Virus record (IMG/VR): IMGVR_UViG_3300032047_000033
Location: 1 to 42,925 of that record
Direction: 5' to 3' (one strand)
Length of the DNA: 42,925 bases
DNA from: a virus
In this document: positions 15,819 through 26,537 of the stretch, one piece after another
Layout of the letters: every line of letters begins with the position of its first letter
How positions within the stretch are numbered: position 1 is the stretch's first letter
The notes under the pieces: generated by a model
Seen by the model: only the letters and a program-made list of their open reading frames with translations
Database searches by the model: none
What the model was told of the DNA's origin: nothing
Program-made: the position numbers and the translations under genes

Positions 15819-16487
15819 TTAAGATGAGACTGGCGATGCTGGACTTCCAAGTACTGTTTTATTAACAGTAACTGTTATTGTCTGTGTCGCTCCAGTCTGA
15901 TTACCCACCACGGTAATTTGTGTTTTCTTTTTATTTGGTGTGGTGAATGTTTGTGGTACTACTCTTGCAGTTAAACCAACTACACTTTGTGAGTTTGTTA
16001 TTTCTTCACTACTCAAATTGACAGGTACTAATGGTGCTGTCTGTCCTGGTGCTGCTTGTCCAATCTGTAGTCTTGCTACAGCTGTGTCATGAATTAGGAA
16101 TGTATATCCTAAATCAGCATCAGTTGAATTCAATGTACCTGGACTCAATAAATCACCATTACCACCACCTTGTTGAAATGTTAGTGATGGAACAGCGATA
16201 TCTAAGATTGGTAAACGAGATGTTTCCTTTGGAAGTGAAATTAACTTGTACTTTAATGCTTGTGTTTCATCAGGTACAGGCTCTAACAAAGGCATATTCT
16301 CGATTACTGCTCCATAAAAATTTGTTCCATTGGGATGTGAGGTATCCCACAAACGATAGTCGACCTCATCGTCTGCTAGTGCGAATTTCGTAACTTGAAA
16401 TTCATTATTACCACGAGCCAATAACTCACGACCTCTTTTCGTAAGTATCGCATCAACTGTGATTGTGGTATTATTTAAAAATCCCAT
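15819..16487 (-). CDS. Virion structural protein, conserved N-terminal module
   Basis: A 222-aa protein whose N-terminus (TITVDAILTKRGRELLARGN, then FQVTKFALADDEVDY) is a module I know from baseplate or tail proteins of marine myoviruses. The C-terminal half is a Thr/Val-rich immunoglobulin-like segment (TQITVVGNQTGATQTITVTV). AGGAGA precedes the ATG at 16487. A 93-base AT-rich gap separates it from the large upstream gene. Confidence 0.7.
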   Translation of the reverse strand: MGFLNNTTITVDAILTKRGRELLARGNNEFQVTKFALADDEVDYRLWDTSHPNGTNFYGAVIENMPLLEPVPDETQALKYKLISLPKETSRLPILDIAVPSLTFQQGGGNGDLLSPGTLNSTDADLGYTFLIHDTAVARLQIGQAAPGQTAPLVPVNLSSEEITNSQSVVGLTARVVPQTFTTPNKKKTQITVVGNQTGATQTITVTVNKTVLGSPASPVSS

Positions 16488-16580
16488 AATTGTATCTCCT
16501 TTAGGACTGAGTAGTTTGGATTTATGTTATAATAAGATTAAAACTTCTTATCTATAAATATAATCAAACTAAATTTTTCA

Positions 16581-19500
16581 TTATAATACATCAAGTTTAG
16601 ATTCACCAGTTTCTTTTGTTACTAATGTAGTTGGTGAAGTTAGTACTACCGTGACAGGATCCAACTTGTCAAGGGTTGTTTTCTTAGTCTGCTGTGAACC
16701 TTGATATACTAATCTAAACATCTGATTGTCTTGATATAAACTTTGTTTGTCACTTCTTACAAATGAAGATGAATAAAAATTATCTAATGAAGCACTTGCC
16801 TGTGTGGTATAGAAAAATCTTCTTTCAAAATTATGTTCTGATATTCTTGAACCACTTATATTTGGCTGTAGTACTTCTCTAAATATATATTCAGGTCCTC
16901 CAATAGTAATGATAAAATCACCATACTTTTCTTTTCCACCACCCCATCCACTAAGTGATGATGAAAGTATATAAGTTGCAGGTGTTCTAAATATATCTTC
17001 TGATATTGAAGAAGTAAAAGTCAAATACTGACCGCCTGATGCAGATGGTGCTGTAGAAAGGGAACCAGTGTAAGTTAGATACTGACCACTCTGTGAAAAC
17101 TGAGCCATTACATCAATGGATTGTGTCAAAGGTAGTATTGAACCAGTAACAACTCTACCGAATCCTGCATCTAAATTACCTCTTACATTGACCACATCAA
17201 AATCAGGTGGTGCACCGATTACTTCTTTTCGTCTTTCTAATAAGTTTGGTTCTATTAATAAACCTACATTAGCTCTTGCCTTTGCAGGAATCATTTTCCT
17301 TATTTGGTCAAATACACTTGTATCGTAAAATCTTATCAATCTCATATAATCCCAAAAATTATTTGGGGCGTTATATTTTTGCCAGTAAGTCGTTGCTACA
17401 TCATCAAGTCTTCTATATCTTCTCTTATATTTGTCTCTTGGGTCTCCTATATATTGGTCATAATCTAAATCTGCAACACTCAATATAATATCTTCATTAA
17501 TTGAATCAGTAGGACTAAAGTAAACTCCAAGTTTATTACTATCCAATGGTGCTAAATCATATGCACTTAGTTCAGACCTTTCATCTACGGCTAAATTACC
17601 AAGTAATTTACTATCTTCTATTCTTACTTTATTTTCTACACGAACATTAGGACCCAAGTTCGGAACTTTTGCCTTTTGTTGGTCTACTAACTTTCTAAAA
17701 TGTGGACGATTACCACTTGAATATCCATTAGCAGTTCCCTCTGCTGTATAAGATTGGTCTGCACTTGTATCTCGGATACTTGTGGATGAATCAAGATTTT
17801 TATCATCATCGAAACTATATCTTAATACCAAATCGGTATATGATGCAGATGGATGGTTTCCATCGAAGGCCTTTGGTGCTTGAACATGATTATCAAACGA
17901 ACCACTATTAAGTGCAGTATTCCAATAACGAAATTCCATAATACTACCACTAAGTTGATTACCAAAATCATTACTTGGTTTACCACCTATATAAGCAGTT
18001 TCGTTACCAACAAATGCTGAATTGTTACTTGTAGTAGCTGTACTACCACTTGAAAATGACTTGTAAATAATTCTTGATAGTCCTGAATCGTAACGACCAA
18101 CATATAATGAGTATAATATATTTTGTGATGTGGTATCGGCTGTCAATTGTCCAGTCGAACTACCACTATGATGAAATCCACTATTTCCTACACTTGCACT
18201 CATTCTTGTTAACATTACATTATAAAATTCACCATCATATATTGGTAATGAATTTGAAGACAATGTAAAATCAGGATTAGCACCACCTTCTAAAAAGAAT
18301 TGAACAGTTCCATAATTGTCAGCTGAACCATTATCAACTAATCGTAATGCTATATCAGTACCAGCTTGCCATAAGGTTTGATTACTACCACTAGCCGCCC
18401 TAAATCTCATCTCAATGGTATCAGGTTTTCTTCCACTATTGGTATCGTTTGCCCAAGTAGTTTCTATGTATTGACCAGCCTTAAACTCTGCGGCCTTTGT
18501 AAATTTTCTCGTAATTTGAAAAGATGGTTTATTCCTATTTGGATTGGGTCCTCCATACTCTCTCACTCTCAATATACTACTTGGTATTCCGTAACAATTT
18601 ATTAAACCTTTGATTGACCTAATAGTACCACGAGTTTTTAAGAAGAAAGGCATGTTGTTTAAAATTCTTTTCCAAATTTCTCTCGATATATCTTTCTGAG
18701 GAGTTACTGACTGAACAGAATATTCTGAACTCGAACCAGTAACATCAGCACCAATTAAATAGTTTGGTAAACTCACGAGGTCTTGACCATCGTTTAGATA
18801 AAATCCAAAAGACCTTCCCACTTGAAAAATTAAGTCTCTTGATAATCCAACATCTAATCCATCCCTTCTATCATGTACCGCGGGAATTTGGTTTATATAT
18901 GACCATATACCATCAAAATGTTCACCAGTCATATTAATAAATGTTGTAAAGGCATCATTTCTTTCATCATCTTTTATGTGGTTTGGTATATTTTCTAATA
19001 GTCTATCACGATTTTCTCTATCATAGTTAGAACTACTTATAATCTGACCACTATACCAATCTACAGCAACAGATTCAGTAACTGCATATAAAACATATGG
19101 ACTAAGTGATGTACCATCTCCACTTTTCTTAGGCCATGCATTGTCGTGAAATTCACCAAGTGAACCACTCGAATAACTCGAAGATTCGAAATACATATAT
19201 TTTTCAAAGGTAGTAAAATTATTTTTAATCTCACGGACATTATCTTGTAATGATTGAGTGAAAGTTGCAGTTTCTTGACCCAATACACCACTCAAAGAAT
19301 CACTTTGACTTGTAAAAAGTTCTATCTTATCTAACTTATATTTAAAGTTAACTAATCTATCTTCAACAGAACTGAATTTTGCAAAGTTTTTAAATTGGGA
19401 ATAATCTATACCATCCAATTCAATACTTTCATTGAAACTACCACTAATAACTTTATCCTCAATAATTTCTTGGATAGTTTTATTTGATGTTACTATTTCA

Positions 19501-20642
19501 TTATAAGTTTTATAATTTGATTCATTTTGATTTAATGCACCATCGGAATGTAAACCAGCATCCCATTTAGGATTTCTTAAAACAACATCTTCTATTTCTT
19601 CATCTGTAAAATCTACTAACTCTACAGTTTCCAATACAGGAGATGACATCTGTTTACAAACATAAACTAAATCATCTTTTGTTATATTATCAGGTAAAGG
19701 TTCATATAGTTTGTAATTAATAGCATAAGGAAAATTAATGTATTTTTCTCTGTCTTCTTTTTGATTTATAATTAAAGAACTACCATTCTCTCCATGTTTC
19801 ATGTATGTATATAAATCTTGTCTTACAGGAGTATCAACATACCAAGTATCAAATTTTGTTTGTAAATTAACTTGAGTAGGACCTATATGTTCAACCTCAG
19901 TTGCACCATCACTCCAAGTTTTATCTGTACTAATAGAATCTGCATTGTGTACATCAGTTATGGTTGCAACATAACTTTCATAAATAGGAACTTCTCGTTC
20001 TTGGTCTGTTGGTAAAAATTTTGTTTCTTGATTACCAAAATTTACCCATGTTCCTGGTGGGTCTTTCCATACATATAATTCACCATTTATTATTGCCTGT
20101 TGTCCTACAAAATCTGCAGGTTGTGGTAAATCATCTACACTATCAAGTTGTAGAGGCCCTACAGGATCTAAACCAGTATCAGGTGGACTTTCTTCTAACC
20201 TATTAAATTGTACTTGAAGACCATTTATAGCATCTCGTAACTCATCCTCAGGTAAATCACTTAATCTTGCTGCACTTGCTGGTGGTGGATTATTTAATTG
20301 TGAATTTAAATCATCGAGTTGACCTTGTAAATCGGCCATCTTTTCAGCCGAACTTGGTCTATTTTTTTGTAGGGTTATACCAAAGGGTGGGGTTCCTACT
20401 ACTGCACTAAATAGAGCTCCTGCTGCTAGTTTTGATAAATCACCCAATAGTAAGTCTGCAAATAAATCTCCCAATCCATCAAACTTACCTAAACCTTCTG
20501 GCTTTTCTGTTTTCTTCCTACCTGAACCACCAGAACCTTCACCACTACCACCGCTTGGGTCGGTTCCACTTCCACAGGCACCCATTTTTGGTATTGTTGT
20601 TTGGTGATTACCACCCCAATATATAATTCGTTTATTCTTCAT
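16581..20642 (-). CDS. Large baseplate/tail protein with LamG-like domain
   Basis: A 1353-aa protein, the largest in the window. It has an N-terminal Gly/Ser-rich linker and coiled coil, a region with RILNNMPFFLKTRGTIRS and YGIPSSILRVREYGG that resembles the tail-protein segment found in baseplate wedge proteins, and a concanavalin/LamG-like beta-sandwich (TIEMRFRAASGSNQTLWQAG and QLSGSIMEFRYWNTAL), which could bind glycans. Size and place make it the likely counterpart of T4 gp7 or of a long baseplate-fibre. It is followed directly by the 222-aa module protein. Confidence 0.75.
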   Translation of the reverse strand: MKNKRIIYWGGNHQTTIPKMGACGSGTDPSGGSGEGSGGSGRKKTEKPEGLGKFDGLGDLFADLLLGDLSKLAAGALFSAVVGTPPFGITLQKNRPSSAEKMADLQGQLDDLNSQLNNPPPASAARLSDLPEDELRDAINGLQVQFNRLEESPPDTGLDPVGPLQLDSVDDLPQPADFVGQQAIINGELYVWKDPPGTWVNFGNQETKFLPTDQEREVPIYESYVATITDVHNADSISTDKTWSDGATEVEHIGPTQVNLQTKFDTWYVDTPVRQDLYTYMKHGENGSSLIINQKEDREKYINFPYAINYKLYEPLPDNITKDDLVYVCKQMSSPVLETVELVDFTDEEIEDVVLRNPKWDAGLHSDGALNQNESNYKTYNEIVTSNKTIQEIIEDKVISGSFNESIELDGIDYSQFKNFAKFSSVEDRLVNFKYKLDKIELFTSQSDSLSGVLGQETATFTQSLQDNVREIKNNFTTFEKYMYFESSSYSSGSLGEFHDNAWPKKSGDGTSLSPYVLYAVTESVAVDWYSGQIISSSNYDRENRDRLLENIPNHIKDDERNDAFTTFINMTGEHFDGIWSYINQIPAVHDRRDGLDVGLSRDLIFQVGRSFGFYLNDGQDLVSLPNYLIGADVTGSSSEYSVQSVTPQKDISREIWKRILNNMPFFLKTRGTIRSIKGLINCYGIPSSILRVREYGGPNPNRNKPSFQITRKFTKAAEFKAGQYIETTWANDTNSGRKPDTIEMRFRAASGSNQTLWQAGTDIALRLVDNGSADNYGTVQFFLEGGANPDFTLSSNSLPIYDGEFYNVMLTRMSASVGNSGFHHSGSSTGQLTADTTSQNILYSLYVGRYDSGLSRIIYKSFSSGSTATTSNNSAFVGNETAYIGGKPSNDFGNQLSGSIMEFRYWNTALNSGSFDNHVQAPKAFDGNHPSASYTDLVLRYSFDDDKNLDSSTSIRDTSADQSYTAEGTANGYSSGNRPHFRKLVDQQKAKVPNLGPNVRVENKVRIEDSKLLGNLAVDERSELSAYDLAPLDSNKLGVYFSPTDSINEDIILSVADLDYDQYIGDPRDKYKRRYRRLDDVATTYWQKYNAPNNFWDYMRLIRFYDTSVFDQIRKMIPAKARANVGLLIEPNLLERRKEVIGAPPDFDVVNVRGNLDAGFGRVVTGSILPLTQSIDVMAQFSQSGQYLTYTGSLSTAPSASGGQYLTFTSSISEDIFRTPATYILSSSLSGWGGGKEKYGDFIITIGGPEYIFREVLQPNISGSRISEHNFERRFFYTTQASASLDNFYSSSFVRSDKQSLYQDNQMFRLVYQGSQQTKKTTLDKLDPVTVVLTSPTTLVTKETGESKLDVL

Positions 20643-22774
20643 TACATATCCGATTGGACTTTGACATAAAAATTTCTATTACCATTTACAAATACTTGTT
20701 GGGCTTCATCGGCATCAGGTTGAGGGGAAAATGATGGTTGCGTAAAATCAGGATCATCAAAGAATCCAACAAAGATGTTGACTCCATCTGCACCCATTGG
20801 TTTAGCCTTAATATTTATGTTTTGAGAAGTGACAAAATTCTGTTGAAGAAATACCGCATCATTTGTGTTTTCGTATGCAGTCGACTGTGGATTACCAAAT
20901 TTAACAAAACTACCTGCTGTTCGTTCACTCAAAGGTCCACTGGTTACAATAGGACTATTGAATAGTTTAATTGTGAATTCAGTACCATCACTATTGGAAT
21001 CATCACCACTATCATCGTCTCCATCTGTTTCATCATCTGATGTTTCTTCTACTTCCTGCATTGGCCAAAAACCTAAAAATACTGGTTCTCCCATATCCTC
21101 AGTAGGTAATTGTTCTGTAGTGAAAGGCCCTTGAGTAAAACTTAAGTCGTTTAAATCAGGCCCTATTGGAAGGGAGTTTATCGTACTTCCTTCTAATTCA
21201 ATATCAGTTGGTATGTATGAACCAGGTATTGATGCCCCCTCTACATTTACTTTTTGTTGAATATTTAAAGCATCTCTTAGTATTTGTAAATTTTCTCCAT
21301 TTGTTATCCATCTTCGATATCCATTTTGAACAAACCACCTTGTGTTTGTGGTTGATTGGTCTCCACTCAAGTTTTTGATTGGCGTTCCACCATCACCTTC
21401 CCATTTTATAATTCTACCATCCAACTGACTTTCTCCAGCCTCTGTTGTAGTATCGGTTTCATCGGTTGATGTTGATTCTCCAAGTTCCACAAAATCTAAT
21501 ACCCTACCACTTGGTGTTCTTATTTCGGTAACCTCATCTTGAAAGTTAGGTGTCATCACATAAACAGTTGGAGCATATGAACCTTCCGTGTCGTAGTTAT
21601 GTGATGCGGTTGAATCCTTTGATGCTTCTTTTATATGACCACATCCAAATTCCCAATAGAATTGTACCCCATTTGTATTTGGGTTGAATTCTTCTCCATC
21701 TTTAGTATACATTGTGAAGTTAACTTGTTTAGTATCAGGTACATTAACTGCCTGTATATATAATTCAGGTATCCCATCTTCTGCACTATATCCTGAATTT
21801 TCTTGTGTATCAGGTCTTGTTTCATATCCAACTACATATGCCTTTTTAATAGTTATGGTGGAACCAATCATAAAATCTTTAAAACCTTCATCTTCCACCT
21901 CTCGTCTGACATTAAACTCCAACCTTGAACTATCGGGTCCCGTCCAACTTATCTGACCACCACCATCTTGAGTTGGTAAATTTCTATTTGATGCATTCTG
22001 ACCAAATAATTCCCAATGTAACTTTCCAAAATCAGCCTTTTTTGTAACATTATCTTCAAATTGTAATCTTGGTCTCCACCATTTAGCTAATCCACTATTG
22101 GCGTCTCTTTTTATAGTATTCCATGCGTTTTTTAAATCAGTATAGGAATTTACATATTCCGTCCAAGCAGTTTCAGGTATGTACCTTTTTGGTTCTATTA
22201 ATCCTCTAAATTCTTTTACATAATTTGAATTGTTTATTAACTGAGGAACTATTCTAACTTCTGTTCGTGATGGTGATATTTCATCTATTTTAAACTTCCA
22301 TTCTTTAATATCAAGTGGTTGTGCATCTTGACCATTAGCAGGTGGGTTCTCACCTACGAATGCATTACCTTCACTATCGGTGTGAAATTGTCCCATTGGT
22401 ACACCTGTTAAGGCGGGATTACCACTATGAATTATATTTGGTTGACCACTTACAGTTTTTGTCAATACTATATCATCACCACCAGCTACTTTTCTAACAA
22501 AATGATAACGAACCTGAAATTCACCACGATTGTAATCTCTATCTCTTAAATCTTGACCGATATTAAGAATTATTGTATCATCTTCGAAAGTAGTATGAAT
22601 AGAATTAAATTTTTCTAAAAAATTTCCATCAGTATCCAATAGGTGAACTTCGACATAATCATCTGTTGATTGACCAAATGGTGGATTCAAATATCCACTA
22701 GCACCCAATACTTCTTTAGATTCTTTTTTTAATTCTCTATAGTCGTTATCGTTTAGTGGTGTGTTTATTCTCAT
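20642..22774 (-). CDS. Baseplate/tail protein with PKD-like domain
   Basis: A 710-aa acidic structural protein. Around residues 370-420 is a PKD-type immunoglobulin fold (VQFYWEFGCGHIKEASKDST, then HNYDTEGSYAPTVYV), often used for surface adhesion or as a spacer in tail proteins. A low-complexity acidic Asp/Ser/Thr region follows near residue 600. It overlaps the next ATG by one base. Its place between the wedge genes and the largest tail protein makes a baseplate role likely. Confidence 0.65.
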   Translation of the reverse strand: MRINTPLNDNDYRELKKESKEVLGASGYLNPPFGQSTDDYVEVHLLDTDGNFLEKFNSIHTTFEDDTIILNIGQDLRDRDYNRGEFQVRYHFVRKVAGGDDIVLTKTVSGQPNIIHSGNPALTGVPMGQFHTDSEGNAFVGENPPANGQDAQPLDIKEWKFKIDEISPSRTEVRIVPQLINNSNYVKEFRGLIEPKRYIPETAWTEYVNSYTDLKNAWNTIKRDANSGLAKWWRPRLQFEDNVTKKADFGKLHWELFGQNASNRNLPTQDGGGQISWTGPDSSRLEFNVRREVEDEGFKDFMIGSTITIKKAYVVGYETRPDTQENSGYSAEDGIPELYIQAVNVPDTKQVNFTMYTKDGEEFNPNTNGVQFYWEFGCGHIKEASKDSTASHNYDTEGSYAPTVYVMTPNFQDEVTEIRTPSGRVLDFVELGESTSTDETDTTTEAGESQLDGRIIKWEGDGGTPIKNLSGDQSTTNTRWFVQNGYRRWITNGENLQILRDALNIQQKVNVEGASIPGSYIPTDIELEGSTINSLPIGPDLNDLSFTQGPFTTEQLPTEDMGEPVFLGFWPMQEVEETSDDETDGDDDSGDDSNSDGTEFTIKLFNSPIVTSGPLSERTAGSFVKFGNPQSTAYENTNDAVFLQQNFVTSQNINIKAKPMGADGVNIFVGFFDDPDFTQPSFSPQPDADEAQQVFVNGNRNFYVKVQSDM

Positions 22775-23100
22775 AATTCTTCAAATTCTCGATTAAGTAT
22801 ATCATTCCATACTGGGTCGGTAGAATAGACAGTTGTTTTTTTAGAAATTTTAATTAGTTGGTCTTCTTCTTCTAAGTTTTTCCCTTCCTCAAATGGGTCT
22901 TCAACTGCTATAAAAACACCAGCATCATTTCTTAAAGGCGGTGTTGCTTCGTTGATAATTATTTGGTCGTTTTCAGTAACCACTACACCACCACTTAACT
23001 TCCGTCTCTGTTCTAATTCATTAAGATATGTTTGTCTATCTTGTTCTTTTAACTTTTGATAGAATTCACTTTTCAGTAGTTCTTCTTTTGTTAAAGGCAT
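22771..23100 (-). CDS. Hypothetical small protein in baseplate operon
   Basis: A 109-aa acidic protein: an N-terminal helix with many charged residues (KSEFYQKLKEQDRQTYLNEL) and a beta-rich C-terminus. No motif recognised. It overlaps the ferredoxin stop by one base and the PKD protein by 4, so it is tightly co-translated. Confidence 0.65.
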   Translation of the reverse strand: MPLTKEELLKSEFYQKLKEQDRQTYLNELEQRRKLSGGVVVTENDQIIINEATPPLRNDAGVFIAVEDPFEEGKNLEEEDQLIKISKKTTVYSTDPVWNDILNREFEEL

Positions 23101-23402
23101 CAGTTCATCTCCAAACCAAAAAATTCATAATTCTTTTTAATATATTCATTCCATTCTGATGGGACTTCACTTTCTTCAAAGATTGCTTCTACTGGACATT
23201 CAGGTTCACAGGCTCCACAATCAATACATTCTTCGGGATTTATGTAAAGTGAATCTCCTTCTTTGGGAACAAACCCATCCACTTTTGCTTCTTCACCACT
23301 TCCCTCAACATCGTAAGGACCGTGGATACAATCTACTGGACATACATCCACACAAGCTGTATCACAAGTTCCAACACAAGGTTCAGCTATAATATATGGC
23401 AT
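23100..23402 (-). CDS. Dicluster ferredoxin (FdxA-like)
   Basis: A 100-aa ferredoxin. The first cluster region is C9-V-G-T-C13-x3-C17-x3-C21-P and the second is C59-x2-C62-x2-C65-x3-C69-P, with a further Cys at 25. Both surroundings ([15 protein letters not shown] and [20 protein letters not shown]) match FdxA-type seven-iron ferredoxins such as that of Thermus, but Cys13 sits where Thermus has Lys, so two [4Fe-4S] clusters are possible. It would carry electrons at low potential. It is intact, lies within the baseplate operon and looks host-derived (FCB-like). Partner enzyme unknown. Confidence 0.9.
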   Translation of the reverse strand: MPYIIAEPCVGTCDTACVDVCPVDCIHGPYDVEGSGEEAKVDGFVPKEGDSLYINPEECIDCGACEPECPVEAIFEESEVPSEWNEYIKKNYEFFGLEMN

Positions 23403-23412
23403 TTTAACTCCT

Positions 23413-24531
23413 TTATTTTACTACTTTGAATGATGGTAGGTAATTGAAATACTGTATTGTCTCATCTGCAGTACCACTACCACTTATAATTTTATAATCT
23501 ACACGATAAAATCTATCAGCTAACAATGGTTTTAGATGTAGATTAAAATAATTACCAGTAGAATCACAACTAACTTTTGAACCACTACCATATGGTATGA
23601 TAATATCATCTGTAAAAACATCAACCACTTGATAAAATGTACTACCACTCGGTAACATTTTTGCAGTGTTGTAACCAGTTGAATATCCAGCTGTAGCTGA
23701 AAAAGTTTTTTCAGGATACAATGGTCTACCATTGACTCGGAACTTTACTTTTGAATCTTCTTTGTATTGGTCTCTTAAACTTCTTGGATATAATTTAACA
23801 TCTTCAAGTTCCGTTGAAGTCAAATATTCTAATGAACCAGTAACCCATTTAGAATCATCCCAAACTACTTCTAATTTAGGTTGGTAAACCGTATGGGTTT
23901 CTCTACTAAAAAATGAAAAGTTACCAAGTGCTTTAGATGTACCCTCATCAAGTGTGGTATCAAGATTACCTATACTTCCACTTCTTTTAACCATAAAACC
24001 ATCATTCTCTATGTTTCCATGTAACCACTGCCAAACAATGTTAGAAACATCCATACGAACATCGGCTGCTTGGTTAGAGAAAGATTGTGAAGCTTCGTAT
24101 TGATTGTACCAAGTACCACCCGAACCAGTCATAGAACCTGTCCACATGGTTTTCACATCATTGTTATCACGGAAATTATAACTGGCACCATCTGAAATTA
24201 TTGGGAAACTATCTTCCCTACCAAATCCATTGTCCCAAGATTGACTTACTGGATATGCATATAAATTTTGATTAACATTTAAACCATTAGAATTTGCATC
24301 ATATAAATTTAAATAAAATTTTGTGTACGAACTTGAAGGTATTAATCCACTTGATACAGAAGATGAAATATAAGTTGTATCAAATTTTATCAACACTCGA
24401 CTTATACCTTGTACAACACCAGCTGCACTTACATCCTTTACTACTTCTATTATCTCATCTATACCTGTGTTCTGACTTCCACTACGAGAATATAGTGTTG
24501 TGTCTTTTTCAGCGTATTCAAAATAATGCAT
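23413..24531 (-). CDS. Virion structural protein, probable baseplate component
   Basis: A 372-aa protein beginning [20 protein letters not shown], Ser/Gly/Tyr-rich with repeated beta segments ([31 protein letters not shown]). It is located directly after gp6, and the start pattern is one I associate with baseplate proteins of marine T4-like phages. The role could be that of T4 gp8. No enzyme motif seen. Confidence 0.65.
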   Translation of the reverse strand: MHYFEYAEKDTTLYSRSGSQNTGIDEIIEVVKDVSAAGVVQGISRVLIKFDTTYISSSVSSGLIPSSSYTKFYLNLYDANSNGLNVNQNLYAYPVSQSWDNGFGREDSFPIISDGASYNFRDNNDVKTMWTGSMTGSGGTWYNQYEASQSFSNQAADVRMDVSNIVWQWLHGNIENDGFMVKRSGSIGNLDTTLDEGTSKALGNFSFFSRETHTVYQPKLEVVWDDSKWVTGSLEYLTSTELEDVKLYPRSLRDQYKEDSKVKFRVNGRPLYPEKTFSATAGYSTGYNTAKMLPSGSTFYQVVDVFTDDIIIPYGSGSKVSCDSTGNYFNLHLKPLLADRFYRVDYKIISGSGTADETIQYFNYLPSFKVVK

Positions 24532-24541
24532 CTATGGTCTC

Positions 24542-26527
24542 CTACAATTTATTCCCAATTGAATCACCAATTGACCGTGCCTCCACATCAATATTTGGGT
24601 ATTTCAATTCGAATATACTTGGGTCAAGTGATGGATAAACTATACCATCTTTGGTTGCGTAATTTATATCGTAAATATTACCTGAGTAACCATCTGCAGT
24701 ACTGAACTTGTTAGTAATCAACACTGGTACATTTTTAGGATTATCAACCGTAGGTGGAACTATCGCACCTACACCTTCAACGATAGATAATTCATATGCC
24801 AACTCTTGTAAGACAATTGGTTGGTTAACTTGCCACCTATCTATTTGGAAAAAATCTTTCACCTTTTGTATAACTTGTAATGATACTTGATCCTTATTGA
24901 ATCCAGTACGACATATAAAATTTACTTTTAATCCAATATTAATAATATATGCATCTTTTATATTGACCGCGTCCGTCATTAATCTATATTGTGAAAGATA
25001 TGTTTTTAAATTTTCTTTTACTGCTAAATTTAAAGTAGTTAATTTTTTACCAGCTGTATATCCAAGAGTGTATAAATTAAGTGCGTTTGGATTAGGTAAT
25101 CTATTAGAAGAACCAGCATCTTGTGACTTAAGTTGGTCAAGGTTTCTTTCATCCATAAAAAGATTAGACTTGACTTCTTTTTGCATTGTTGGTATATTCA
25201 ATTGTTCATCTTGAACAATGTATGCCTTTGCTATAGCTCCAAATTTAGGTGGTAACGCATATACCCTTGTTATGTAATCCTCACGAGTCACACTCCTACC
25301 TTGAGCTTGAAAATAAGCTAAAGCATTTTCTTTTAGTTCTTCTGTTGTTTCTGCACCTTTACCACCATTAGCTGGAAATGGATTTGTTACTGCTACAGAA
25401 TCTTTAACTGTTGCAACCAATCCAGCATTTAAACTTGTTTCATCTAATGTTAATGATATTTCTGATAAATTAGAAATACTATCTTGGGTAGCGTTGTCAC
25501 CCAATCCACCACCATGAGAATATTTGATTGTAAGTATTGTGTTTGATGGTGATTGACCATATGCTTCTGTTTTCAAAAAATTAGTTGGGTCGAAGTATGT
25601 ATCTAAATATGTTGGACTACCAGGTAGTGTTGAACCTACATTACTTGGATTTGGTACTATTTCTTCATCAAACGAATCACTTACACCTGCTCCAAATCTT
25701 AATTCAGTTCTACCATCAGCCCTTATAAAAGTTTTAAATCGTCTTGGAGTTTTTAGAAGTTTTAAAAGGTATGGTGCCTCATCACTATATTGTGATAGTT
25801 CAGGATCATTAGCTGCAGTATTTTGTACAGAATCAAATATCGTGTCTTGTGCTAAAAATGGAACCTCTTTCCAAGTATTACCATCACTATCTGTACAAGA
25901 TATTATTTCTAATACATTCTCACTTCCTAATATAATCCTTTGATATTTTTTAGCACTTCCAAAACTAAATTGTTCTTCGGTAATCGTTCCACTTACAACA
26001 CCTACCGTTTTCTTTAGTAGATAAAAAGTTGGGGCTGTTCCTGATGTTTCATAAATACTTACCGTAGTTGGGTCAAAAGAACTTGAGTAAGAAAAGTTGA
26101 CATTTTCTCTTATCCTAAATGTAGTCGTACCAGTAGAAGCCAATGTTCCTTCATTAACTTGTAGTGCATAATTGTAATTAGGTCTCACATTAACACCCGT
26201 ACCAACTGCTGGTACTATTTGAAATATATCAAGGTTGGTAAATGATGGAGACGACAACTTAGGTTTGTATCCAAATGATTGTGCCATTTCAAATAAAGTT
26301 TTTGTGTCTTCTGCATAAGCTAATAATTGTTCTTTGAATTGTGAATCTACATAGTATGACAAAACATCACCAACATAGGATGCCATTTCAATAAACATCA
26401 TACCAGGTGATGCTTCATTAAAATCATTATATGTGTTTGGATAGTATTGTTTTGCAAACTCGATTAAATCAGAACGAAATCCTGAAAAATCTTTGTTTAA
26501 ATATCTTACTTCTTTTTGTGCTGGCAT
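24542..26527 (-). CDS. 6: Baseplate wedge protein, gp6-like (Baseplate_J)
   Basis: A 661-aa protein. The N-terminus (DFSGFRSDLIEFAKQYYPNT, then MMFIEMASYVGDVLSYYVD) and the middle GRSVTREDYITRVYALPP are characteristic of gp6/Baseplate-J proteins, which form the core ring of the contractile-tail wedge. The length matches T4 gp6 (660 aa). It follows the gp25-like gene, the usual order in T4-like phages. The C-terminal VQKVKDFFQIDRWQV-like helix is part of the inter-wedge contact region. Confidence 0.9.
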   Translation of the reverse strand: MPAQKEVRYLNKDFSGFRSDLIEFAKQYYPNTYNDFNEASPGMMFIEMASYVGDVLSYYVDSQFKEQLLAYAEDTKTLFEMAQSFGYKPKLSSPSFTNLDIFQIVPAVGTGVNVRPNYNYALQVNEGTLASTGTTTFRIRENVNFSYSSSFDPTTVSIYETSGTAPTFYLLKKTVGVVSGTITEEQFSFGSAKKYQRIILGSENVLEIISCTDSDGNTWKEVPFLAQDTIFDSVQNTAANDPELSQYSDEAPYLLKLLKTPRRFKTFIRADGRTELRFGAGVSDSFDEEIVPNPSNVGSTLPGSPTYLDTYFDPTNFLKTEAYGQSPSNTILTIKYSHGGGLGDNATQDSISNLSEISLTLDETSLNAGLVATVKDSVAVTNPFPANGGKGAETTEELKENALAYFQAQGRSVTREDYITRVYALPPKFGAIAKAYIVQDEQLNIPTMQKEVKSNLFMDERNLDQLKSQDAGSSNRLPNPNALNLYTLGYTAGKKLTTLNLAVKENLKTYLSQYRLMTDAVNIKDAYIINIGLKVNFICRTGFNKDQVSLQVIQKVKDFFQIDRWQVNQPIVLQELAYELSIVEGVGAIVPPTVDNPKNVPVLITNKFSTADGYSGNIYDINYATKDGIVYPSLDPSIFELKYPNIDVEARSIGDSIGNKL

Positions 26528-26537
26528 CTATGTTCTC

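Noticed and set aside
16553-16560. Plus-strand TATAAATA as a late promoter
   Set aside because: It points away from every gene in that region, where all genes are on the minus strand.
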